A DNA stretch of 64,000 nt from Opisthorchis felineus (lineage: Eukaryota > Platyhelminthes > Trematoda > Opisthorchiida > Opisthorchiidae): NCBI GenBank assembly GCA_004794785.1, contig SJOL01001912.1:1-64000 (forward strand). The letters run 5' to 3'. Positions 12,401-22,894 of this stretch are shown here, piece after piece. A program made the position numbers and the translations under genes. The first letter of the stretch is position 1; each line of letters starts with the position of its first letter. The notes beneath the pieces are model-generated. The model was not told where the DNA came from, searched no databases, and saw only the letters and a list, made by a program, of their open reading frames with translations.

Positions 12401-12783
12401 AGGTGAGGTTAACCTAAGTTAACTAACTTATAGTTTGTGGTGCAAACACCCAGGTGAACACAGACATAGATGGGCGCTAGGTTCGTTCAGCTGTCCGCTA
12501 TGATCGACGAAGGCTCCATGTGGCTAATTGATCAACGTCATGGCCTTCCTCACATAATTTGCAAGCTATATTGGAACAGGATGCTGTTTGGGAAAAAATC
12601 GAACGATTTCTCGCCAATATTGATCGCGGATTACGCAAGTTACACTGGTAACAGTAATTATCGAGCGACAATTGTTTACAGTAATAGCACCTTCGCATAT
12701 TTCGCGTCCACAAGGGCCATGTAGATTCTAGTATGTTCAGAAAATTATCTCAGCTGCAGAAGTATCTTAAAAAAGTGTCCACT

Positions 12784-13022
12784 GTAAGTGAGTCATCCTT
12801 TTCCGCAATTCGCAATTTCTTATCACATTAGGTAACGTAGTCACAATCGGTGGTGTTTATTGACCTTGAAGATTCGCACACTTAAACAAATCACCAATGT
12901 GGGTAAGTAGCATAATGCATGTAAATGTACATTATACATAGACATTCTACACTATGAAGTGGCAACCTTGAAAACGTCGTAGCTTTCGAGAAGTCGATTC
13001 CATTGTGCGAATAGTGAGCGGC
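12784..13022. repeat. MULE right-flank repeat, inverted relative to the tandem-unit insert
   Basis: The reverse complement matches 1729-1960 (and its copy at 5144-5375) with about 75-80% identity by eye, including segments near AACACCACCGA and GCCACTTCATAGTGT. It begins a few hundred bases after the transposase remnant, so it may be the long subterminal or terminal repeat typical of MULEs. A shorter relative lies at 17395-17450. Confidence 0.55.
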
Positions 13023-13029
13023 TTATTAT

Positions 13030-16000
13030 TATTAGCGGCAGTTGCGTTGTTGAACACTTTTTCCCGCCACAAATGTTGTATACCATTATCTGTTGCCCTT
13101 ACAGCAGGGATGTTTAGCTAAGCAGGAGTAGCTTTTTGGACTGAATAGTGTGGGTAATTCATCTAGAGGTTACGAGTTATCAATATTTAACTTCTAATTT
13201 GCCAAGAATAATATCCTGTTTAACCAAAGGGCCATTTTTACGAGAATGGCCAAAGATATACAGCTTACAAAGTAGACCATATATTGCGCAGTACGTTGGC
13301 ATGGGCACTGACACCATCAGGGCGGTACAGAAAATAGCCCTAGGCAGTGGTTAAAAAATGCGCTCGCTTATTCTTTTACAACTGTGAAACCGTCACAATT
13401 TTCGGGGTTCATTAAATTACGAGTGTAGATTTTCCTTGTTCTTGTTTAGACAGAAGGTGATTCACCATGGAGAGGCTTTTTGGCTTTACACAACAGATTT
13501 GTATTGATTACCTTATGTGGCATACTTCACCAAGGATCTTTTTTATGTTTAGTCCAAATACAGATGCAGGAAGCTTCCAAATGAAAGATTTCGGTTTGGT
13601 ATTGGATGAGACGTTTAGACTTTATTAAAGTCTCTATCAAGGGCAGTAGTGGTCTGATAAAAGCTCCCGCGTCGAAAACACTGAAGCACATTTGTTGTCA
13701 CCTAGTTGTTGGTGGCAGGAAGTTGAGTAGTACTATGTTTGTAACGGGTCACCAGTATTTGGCCTTACAGCTTAATGGTTCAGCACAGGAGACATTCTGA
13801 ATCAGAGTGGCACGTCAGCACTGAGAGCCAGCGGGTTTCACAGCCCACTCACTTGATCACACATTGATTATCTTGTGATCACAGGCCGATCGGTATTATG
13901 TGCAAGAAAGCCGGCTGTTGCTGTGGAATTTTAGGCGGTTTTACAAGGTCCTAGTGTACATGGAACCTGAAAGTGTGTAAAGTACAGAGAACTATTCAAC
14001 CCAATTGTGAAGGACTGCGCTTGTGAAGTCGCCTGCACCAAGTCTGTGTAGTAGACAAAGGGTAACTACAAACTACAACGCCTTGGTAAGGCTGGTCCTC
14101 GCAGCAAATAAATTTGGTTAATTTTTCCACGATAGTCAGCACACGCTGTACCGGGTGCATGGCAAGTTTTATCTTCACCGGTTTACCGACTCTTTGATAT
14201 TGATATGGGAAGAATTAGTGGGTTTTTGGGAAGCACGAGCAGACAGTACAATAAAGTGGACAGTAGTTTGGAGTTCTGGCACAAATTCAGTTAAGTGAGA
14301 AGATAGTTTGGGGGCATGTGACATGCTCGGCGGGGAGATAGTAGAGACCAGTTGAGCTACGGGCACGTCGTCAGACTGGGTATGACAGTCACGGTCATGG
14401 TGTGCAACTGATGTCATGGCTAGTTGTGCGGCCAACCATGTGTAAGTAGACGTTTTCCACAATCGTGGTTGAAGCATGCGTGACTTAGTAGGCAGCCAGT
14501 GCAAAAGGGGATGGTTAGCTGGCAAGCGTTTTGGGAGGCAGGATTATCATGTATCAGAGCGTGCAATGGAGAAAATGGGGCCGGAAAGCCAGCACGCAAG
14601 TTTTGGGAACGGTCTAGTAACGCTCATTCAGGAAGTGGGTGAGAGCTGCATAGAAATAAGTTACAAGTTAGAGGCTATGCTGAACACTAGCATAACGACT
14701 TGGGATATGAATGGCTTTCTGATATTACGTGCTACACGGAAATAAGTGTTCACTAATCCTGTAAGTTGGGTGGGTCCAGAGGAATTGTTAGTTCGATGCA
14801 TGCAGGGACTAGAGGTTGGAGAAAATCATGAGGTGAATGATTGTTTTGCGTGTTTCTGCGATGACACGACTTCAGTATGGCGGACATACAACCTAGGGAA
14901 TTGCGTCGGAAGCGTTACACCGTGTGCATTTTGTAAGTCTCTATTAAATAACACACGAGACAGTGTTTTTTTTACACTACTATAAACAATGTTTTGGATT
15001 CAAAGGAGGATGCCCTGGGATACATGCTGCAACCGGGGCAAGCTTAAACCAGTGGGGCAGGCTTTTGGCAAAAGCTGCTTCCTTTTTAGTTTTCTGTTTT
15101 TTCCATTGCAGAAGGTGAGATATGAATCCCAGCACAGAGTTGAGAGGGCCATTTGTAGGAGGACGTGCAGTTGAAAAGAGAGTTGTCAACCGTGCAGTCT
15201 TTTGCATCGTCGAGGACAGGGGACGACATAGTTCGGAAACATTTGATGATTATTAAGGATTGGGTAGTGACCGAAAAGTCCCATTACGTGGTACGAATGT
15301 GGATCGGCAAGCAAAGTGCATTGAAGGAATGGGTGACTGAAAGTTAGGGTTTATTAATGGCTTGTAGGACAAAGTCGGGAATGGTGGCATCCTGGCGGTG
15401 CATGATACTTGGATGTAGGTTGGAGGATATTTTTTCCTGGGGCGATGGCAAAGAATAAGCCTAGCAGTCCCCAGTTAAATCATCAACAATGGAGACCATT
15501 AGATCAAATCGGGAATGGTCATCCTAGTCGCCCATGTATTTGGATAGTTTAGACATGGTTATGGAAGTGATGATGGGTGACAATGCGTTGGCATGAGCGG
15601 TGAGCTGGAGTAGGCCAAAACCCCTCACGACAGATATAGAAAAGGACCTCAGAGTAGCCTGAAATTTCCAGTGGCCTGCATCGTACTAGGTTGCGGAGAT
15701 GTACGAGCTTTTTGAACTATAACCGGATGCTGACGATCACAAGAGAGTCGATGTACAAAGGGAACCACCGGAGCTGATAATTGGTGCTTAAGAACGGAGC
15801 CCCTAGCTGGTGAAAATGTTATGCGGTTAAGTATGGGATGCTTACAAGTGATGTTCAGGAATACGATTGTCATACAGAGTATAAATGACAAGATTAGGAA
15901 TTCGACTGAATTTAAGATTAAGTGCTCTAAACGAGAGAGTTGACACCAAGCACCCGCCCAATCACAAGATCGTCGCTACAGCCACATCCGTGGTTCACGT

Positions 16001-16320
16001 ATGCAGGCGCATAAGATCTCTAAATTCTGAGGATCAGGTCGATACAAGTTGGTCCTACGAGTGCTGTAAGTCCACCGCAACGAAGAAGGCGCGAATCACT
16101 ATATCTTGATATCGCAACGTTGGTGTACACACGGATCCTTCATTATTAACGATGGGACTAACTGAGAAAGCAGTATGTTTGCCTTTATAACAGTGAGATC
16201 GTGAACAATTTTGCCCAAGTTGTAAACGAGTTTAAACCGGGTGTAGATTTTTCGTTTAGGTTCATGGTCGAGTAATTTGGGTTAACGGAAAACGAAATGT
16301 GATTACGACCCAGTATGGTT
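13030..16320. other. No gene recognised
   Basis: Frames of 60-116 codons occur on both strands (for example 14175-14525 minus, 14476-14745 and 14746-14985 plus). None carries a motif I can name, and they overlap each other antisense. The plus frames after 14746 are cysteine-rich over about 40 residues, but no zinc-binding pattern is clear. This may be the decayed interior of a further element, since MULE-like flank pieces lie on both sides (12784-13022 and 17395-17450). Confidence 0.4.
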
Positions 16321-16328
16321 GTACGGAG

Positions 16329-16512
16329 TCAAAATGGCTCAGTGGTTAAGGCGCAATCTCACTGACCGAAAGATTCGTGGTTTGCATGTGACCTCTGCAC
16401 TCAACTTCTCCAGCCTCGGCCTGGGAAACCTGGCAGTAACTCGGCCTCCGTGCTCTCTTTGGCTTGCATGGCAGGTAGGCACCGAAAGGGTGCTACGGTT
16501 GGACATTCTTTT
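16329..16512 (+). mobile_element. tRNA-derived SINE copy 1
   Basis: The head ATGGCTCAGTGGTTAAGGCG has the look of an RNA polymerase III A box, and the body (CTGACCGAAAGATTCGTGG, later AACCTGGCAGTA, GCATGGCAGGTAGGCACCG) is shared with the minus-strand copies at 59551-59737 and about 50298-50472. The B-box region is altered (TTTGCATG where the arm B copy has TTCGAAC), so this copy is old and probably silent. Both-strand open frames here are by-products of the SINE. Confidence 0.75.
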
Positions 16513-17394
16513 AACAGTTATGCCAGTCCATTCAATGAATAAAAACATTTCGCCAATGGTGGTTCTATAATTTTTAGGCGCGGGCATTGCGGAGCTACAA
16601 CACACACGTTTATGACGAAGGGCCGTCGCTGGCCATCGGATTAGGTTGTCCTGCATAGCTGAGGTACACAATCAGAGTCGCACACAGACACCGGCCCAGC
16701 AGTCACGATATCTAGCTGAGGTGAGCAACAACTCACACGTTTATGATGATGAAGGGTCGTTGTTGGCCACCGTATCGATGCACAGCTAAGGCCTTATAAT
16801 CGGCGCGCGCACAGGTATGGGCCTAAAACCTACGATAAGTAGCAAAGGTAAGCAAAACCGCTTACAGGTACGGGCCTAAGAGTTACGATAAGTAGCCAAC
16901 GTGGGCGAAAGCGCGTGCAGTTATCATAATGAAGTACAATTGCTGGCCTTATCTTTCAGCAATGTCGGTGGACTTTATGACGTGTTCCAGCTAAGGGGCG
17001 TCATTATTTTCAATAGGAAAGATATTGCTGTGTTGGTAATTCACATGCAGATATCTGAAAATGCTTGATAATCTACTGACTAGTTGTGCATATCTGAAAA
17101 TGGAGATCACTCACAGAGATGTATACTCGCATCACTATTGCACAATGTATCAAGTTGTCTCCCATTATTATGCTGAACGCAAGCCGAGCGTCCCAAAAAC
17201 TGTGTTATGCCGAATTAAGCTAAACAATTTTGTCTAATTTGTTACATCCGACGGGTATAGCACATAAAAACGTTACTCAAGTCTCCACCTGGGTGAAATT
17301 TGCATTGGATATTCTGTGGATGTTAGCTCCCAATTAAAGAATACCGCGGAACATTGAAATATTCTAAGATTGATTTCGTGCTTTGTCTCGTAAA

Positions 17395-17450
17395 CTAGTA
17401 GTCGCATACGAATCGGTGGTGTTCGGTGACTTTGAGCGTTCGCTCACTCA
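17395..17450 (+). repeat. Short relative of the MULE flank repeat
   Basis: A segment around GAATCGGTGGTGTTCGGTGA followed by TTCGCTCACTCAAA resembles 12852-12905 in the same orientation. It is too short to assign ends. Confidence 0.35.
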
Positions 17451-17599
17451 AATGAAGTGTTATTGGCATAATATGACTGAAACGTGCAACCGGAGTAGAC
17501 TAACTTCCCATTAAATTATCAACTTTGAGGACTTCATATTTTTGGCGAAATTAATTTGGGTTTACTTCTAGTGAATGTTATAAGACTGAGCAACCACGT

Positions 17600-19452
17600 T
17601 TCTTGCGGCGTAATGCACATTCTGATTGTCTGAAATTTCAATGGCGGGGACATTCAAAAATGGGGGCCTGGCTGAATGGCGGTCTGGGATTGACTCTGTT
17701 GAAAGCAGCAGGGCTGCCCAAACTGCAGGTTGTTGCCGTCGCTAAAAGTGATTATGATTCTGAGCTGTGGGCCAATTCGACACTTTTACTATGGTTGCGA
17801 CGGACTCGCTCCTGGGTTTATGGCGTCAGCCGGCCAAAACACTCCAAATGCGACGGCTGAGTCACACCGTCCGGTCGGCCTCGCACCAATGGAACCCTAA
17901 CGAGTCTTCGTACTTTGCTTCCAGTTGTTCATTCCTGTTGATATTGACCCGAATTCGGATGGGCAACGAGGACGACCCAGTACGCTTCTAATTAGTTTAC
18001 CTATTAGCTGACTCGACCAGGTCCGTTGATCCATCACCACGGGTGACAGTAGGTTTTTGAACATGCCTCGCTCAAGTACTCAGGTCCGGCATCCAAAGCT
18101 CACCGAGCTAGGGTCAGTATCTCTGGTTATGGCTTCTGATACTGGTTGCAAATACCTCAAATTCACTAACTTCTCAACAGTGCAGCATTCGCCTTCACCA
18201 GGCAAACAAAACTTCCTTATCAGAGAGAGTCACTTCCCTATGCTTGTCAATCCTGACCATGAAACTTTGCAACAAGCAGAAAGAAAGAAAATGACAGCGG
18301 CATTGTCACTTTAAGAATGTGACCTATGTGACCTAAGGTTGTGACCTATTCTTATTCATCACAGTCGTTCCAACAAAATTCACCGGTGATATCATTCGCA
18401 CAAAATGTTCAACAGCTACATCATATCATTCTTGCTACTTATTATGGGTAAGGTAGTAAAACACACTACGACCAACATCATTGCAATTGGTGGTTACCAC
18501 ATGCCGCGGGTGGTAACTACCGCTGTCACGCTGATTCGTTGAATCAGTGTGAACAACATCACCGTACTTCGCAAACAAACCACGCAGCGGTACCGAAATC
18601 AACGACAAAACACTCAAACTGCCGTCATCACGGATAGACACTGCCATGGACCAAATGTGCGCGGGGCCTCTAAGATACCGTGCGCACTACATACAGGATT
18701 GTCCGAGCAGAGCAGTTTATCACGAAGGACCCGAACATCATCACCTTTAAAGTCAATTACATCGTTTTTCCGGATATAGCCACGGATCTCCATGGACGAC
18801 TTGGAACAACGCAACGAAACAAATCCACCTGTTCCTGTTTCTCATGTAGATGGCGGTTACTGGCGCACACTTGCGAGTCAGGCCTTCGCAAGTCATGCAA
18901 ATGTTTCATGGTAAAACTAACCATCACTAGGCGACTGTCCCGTGAACCACCCGCATGACGGACCAGAAGTTTTAATCGGCGTATCTGAACACAAGTGCAA
19001 TGCTAACAATTATCAACATACCGAGCCCCACGTTTGTCAGCGTTCCAGCGTAAATGGGCGTGTACACACCTATAGACAACGAAAGCATAACAGACAGATT
19101 GCCCGAGCACTTCGCCGGACTTCTGTTCATATTTCGAGACCGATAAAATATGCCTGCGGGCGTAACATGTGCCCAATCCATTCTGGAATTCTCGCACTTC
19201 GGACTCAAATTTTATGAAGGAACGACACTCACGACCGGGGAAATACTCGAAAATCTGCCTTGTTACATTCCACTCGTCCACAGATGCGCCGTGTGCACCC
19301 GGAAGACAGTGAACTACAATAAAAGCTTACTTTATAGCATTCCAGATTACGATGGACTTGGCCTTGGCATAATAGGCTCCATGCTTACCGTGGATGATGA
19401 ATCACCAGATGCTTTTAGCACCACTCCGCAGAGACCTGGACCGCACCAGTAA
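17600..19452. other. GC-richer block with overlapping open frames on both strands, unrecognised
   Basis: About ten frames of 66-100 codons overlap antisense. The longest plus frame (19150-19452, 100 codons) ends SPDAFSTTPQRPGPHQ; a minus frame (18972-19208) ends in a hydrophobic stretch that could be one membrane segment. I could not match either to a family, and no splice chain decides between strands. Near 18317-18350 GTGACCTA occurs three times in short succession. It may be a decayed element or exons of an unknown gene. Confidence 0.3.
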
Positions 19453-21900
19453 CGAGCGATGAATGAATAATTGTAGCTTCTAACGGGTTTTTATACACGG
19501 CCTTAAAATACTCGCGGCTCGGTTCAGGCCGCAAGTCGCTGACTCTGTAAGAACGATCTCGGCTTTATCGATTGCAAACTGTAGCAGTGGACACTTTATC
19601 TGAAAGAGGGATGTGAGTTATCGCCTAACAAAAAGGAAAGTAGACCATAAAGCAACCGGCTCCAACTGGTTTATCCTTTTGTAATATTAACAAATCGAAC
19701 AGTTTTAGCCCTTGATCAGCGACGCAGTTGGTCAGTTGTACCAGTGTTAGAACAATGAGTCCAAGGCTGCTTGAATTTCGACGGAAGCATATATCCGGCA
19801 GTTTGGTCACTAGACCCTGTGCGTTAGCACTGGTGGTCTGTCACTGATTAGTGCCTTGAAGGTAGAAATAAATATAGGCCAAAAGAGCTTGCCTTGTTTG
19901 CATACTACCGTCCTCATACGAGCAATTTATCATCCTCTCGTGCAGTGGTCAAGACGATAGTGTGACCACACTGTTGAAGCTTAGGGACGAACCTGTTTAC
20001 GAGACTCTTTTCAATCAAATTTTAGAAGTCAATTGGTGTATGAAAAACAGCTTACATCTAAGGGTCAAGAATTAGCACAGAAAACCGTACAGAGTGAATC
20101 ACCGGGAAAATTGAAAACATTGCTGGCGTTATTCACAATACACGCAACCAAACGTTATGTAACGGAGCTCACTTTAGGCGTGTGGTCGATTCAGAATATT
20201 ATGACGAAAAGCAGAAAGATCGGTATGCATCTGTGAAGAAAAATTTAGTAACCCACTCTTTACCACAATAGGCACGAAGTTCAAAGGCCAATGGTAAACC
20301 TATGAGATTTTTCATTTGCAACACTCAGGAAGCCTTGCTACTCTGGCCACGATTTTGGTAACGCATGAAAGGGTTGTTCTTTACTAATAGTCATGATCGT
20401 AATTTTCTGTGAGTTTATCAATATCAAACTCTGGTTCATCGTAAAGGCGAATGTTTTTCTGAGTAATCTTGTTTTCCGGACCATGTTTAAGGCGCCGACA
20501 CTGACGTTCACTCTAAGGAATGTCAGGGGATCCGATGAACTCGTTACAAACGGATCTGATGGCTTCCCCGGCAGGGAAACCATGCGTAATGCGAAAAAGC
20601 CTAGGCGCAAACGCGCATTGCGAAATGTAGTTTCTGGGAAGCCTCGGTAAGTGGATCGGTGTTCGGTGCGCTCCAAGTGACTAGCGTATCTCCGTCCACC
20701 TTATGTCCTGTTTTTCCGCGTTCAGAGGCAAATTCTTAGGTTACCTTGTGCTAAGACAAGTCTATTTAAGGTCTCTACAGTGACTTTGGCGAGTTCCCTG
20801 GTTGTTTGTTTGTGGCTTTGTACCGTGTCGCGATGTGTTGCCGAGATAAATACTTAGCAGGCTTCGTCACGGCCGTGTTATCACGCTGGACTGTAGGTTT
20901 TCGGGTAAGGAAATTGGGCGGGTTGCCAGAAAATCGGAGCCTGTGTACACTCTGGTGTGAAGGTCGATTGATTGGTCGGTGCAGCTAATGGGTTTGGCTA
21001 CAGTCACAAGATTATATCTTGCTCACTCTGTATGCTTTCAAGGCAAGCCGTGTATTGTGCGTGCAAAGTTTCCAATGTATTTGGCACGGGCGATTATTAC
21101 CTCTTCTAGTGGATTGTTTCGAGGCCCTCAGAGAGCCAGGTTTGTAAAATGCTGTTCGCAGCCTTTCACAATACAGATGTCTCCAGTTTTTCACTACAAT
21201 CTGTTTTGATTGTTCCTCAACAGCTTAAGCAGACATGCTAGGTGATATTTTCTTTTGCTGTTTGTTCTTTATTGTATGAAGGGCAGATCACTCCTTTTTG
21301 CCCGGATGTGGAAAGAAAAAATTTGTTAGGCACAATAAACGAACAGGTTCCCCATAAGATATATGTAAGTCAGCTGCTTGGCCTGAATGATGTAAGGGGT
21401 TCGGTTGATGGAAGTATGTGATCGCATCGGCAGAAAACCGGATATGCACCCCACGTCTAAATTTGCGAACCGGGTGCGTTTTACGTGAGACTGCTGTTCA
21501 AAATCAGTCAAAATAGCCATGAATGAGAGATTTATTTCTGAAGAACGCCCTAAGATCTACCGTTTATTAGCAGATCATTGTAAGTTTTGCTGAGCCATTC
21601 GCCATGTTTGCCACAGTGGTAATATATTTTGAGGAACCTGTTAGCATGTAAACTATAATTTGAGGTCTTCAGTTTGGTGAAAACCAGTCGACGTCGGAAG
21701 GAGGTTAATTGGCGCGCTTAACAGAAATCCCAACACTTGTGGGTCTAACAAGTGGTCCTTGGGGTTACCAAAGGTGACGCGGAATTTAGAGGAAGCAGGC
21801 CCAAAATTCCATAACCAGGAGTATCGATCACGTGAAAGTGACCAATGGAGTAATGGACTAAGATAGACTCCTCCAACGATTCTTATTTGTCACACAGGAT
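19453..21900. other. No gene recognised
   Basis: A 112-codon minus frame (20338-20676) and an 85-codon plus frame (20393-20650) overlap each other. Neither has a recognisable motif. No element ends or RNA genes were seen. Confidence 0.4.
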
Positions 21901-21908
21901 TCTGCCAG
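21901..21908. repeat. Target site duplication of the Merlin element, left copy
   Basis: The eight bases TCTGCCAG stand directly before the left inverted repeat and recur exactly at 22887-22894 after the right one. Eight or nine bases is the normal duplication length for the Merlin superfamily. Confidence 0.85.
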
Positions 21909-22886
21909 GGATCTTTTCCAGATAAGCCCCGCCAAAAAATTAACACCCGCCACCCAAAAAAGATTAGAAAAAAGAGGATGTGAAATTTGCACTTTTAGTT
22001 TTTATTGAAGAGGGTGAACTTGGGACATGTCATTAATAATTTGCATGAAAAGGTCCGTTTACCGGTACCTTTGCCTCCAAAAGAACTCACACAATTAGCT
22101 GTCCACTAAAGATCAGTGTGTGCCGCACTGGAGTTTATTCTGCATCTTGTAGACGTGCCAAAGAGATTCGATGGTTTGTGTGTGAGCTCCAGTCATTGGT
22201 TCCACAAAGTTTTCGGTATGATTACCCGTTTCATGAGTATAATTCATGTCAATCATCGTTTCAATTTCTTGGTATGATGCCCACATATCGGAGATGATGA
22301 TTGAGCCGGGAGCGATGCAGGCCTGGATTGTGTCCATCAAAGTGGCCGCAGTTCGATCTGGCACTGCATACATGAACAGCTCTGTAGTTTCCCGGCAGAT
22401 AGATAATTCCTCTGAGCATAATTTGATTTTTGCCGAATTTTTGAACCAGCAATAAATGAATAGAATTACTGTCCTAAATTCCATCCTAGACCGCTCCAGC
22501 CAAGTTCCCTTTCGAAGACCAATTTCTTGCCGACACTGTCGGGCATTACACCTCCACCTGTTAGAAACAGTTGAAACTGTCACTTGGTGGCCATTGTTGC
22601 ATAAACGTTGTTGATAGATCACTCCGTGGCTTTGCAAAAAACGTATTGCCGTCTCCTTGTCACGAACGAGAGTTGAAAGCGTCAGAAAGTTCATTTGAGG
22701 TCTTACGTCCGAACGGAGAAGATTTTTGCACAAAATGAGCCTAGATACGAATGAGGAATTGTTTTCATTAAAAATAGGTCAAGGTTGTGTGCGTACATTA
22801 AATTGGAGCTGGCAAAAAGTGGCGGGGCTTAACTTTTCGCGCATGAACTTTTTGCATTAGTGACGGGGCTTTTCTGGAAAAGATCC
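21909..22886 (-). mobile_element. Complete Merlin-superfamily DNA transposon (978 bases)
   Basis: The left end GGATCTTTTCCAGATAAGCC and the reverse complement of the right end, GGATCTTTTCCAGAAAAGCC, form inverted repeats of about 26 bases with two mismatches. They are bounded by an exact 8-base duplication. Inside, on the minus strand, lies a transposase of the IS1595/ISXO2-like DDE type. The element is intact at both ends, but its transposase has lost a central block, so it could move only if an enzyme were supplied by another copy. The exact target duplication and nearly identical ends suggest a fairly recent insertion. Confidence 0.88.
22113..22694 (-). pseudogene. Merlin transposase, internally deleted
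   Basis: The minus-strand frame is open for 193 codons from ATG at 22694; an upstream GTG would extend it to 22733. It starts MNFLTLSTLVRDKE, a typical N-terminus of eukaryotic Merlin transposases, and has a C-x-x-G...C-x-x-x-x-C zinc-ribbon-like stretch in the first third. The C-terminal half retains IISDMWASYQEI (second catalytic Asp) and TQTIESLWHVYK (catalytic Glu). The segment between SEELS and ICRET is too short: the first catalytic Asp and about 60 residues normally found there are missing, without a frame shift. It is therefore shorter than the usual 260-300 residues and catalytically dead. Confidence 0.82.
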
Positions 22887-22894
22887 TCTGCCAG
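22887..22894. repeat. Target site duplication of the Merlin element, right copy
   Basis: TCTGCCAG repeats the left copy exactly and adjoins the right terminal inverted repeat. Confidence 0.85.

Noticed and set aside
16319..16671. 83- and 110-codon frames on both strands
   Set aside because: They come from the SINE at 16329-16512 and not from a gene.
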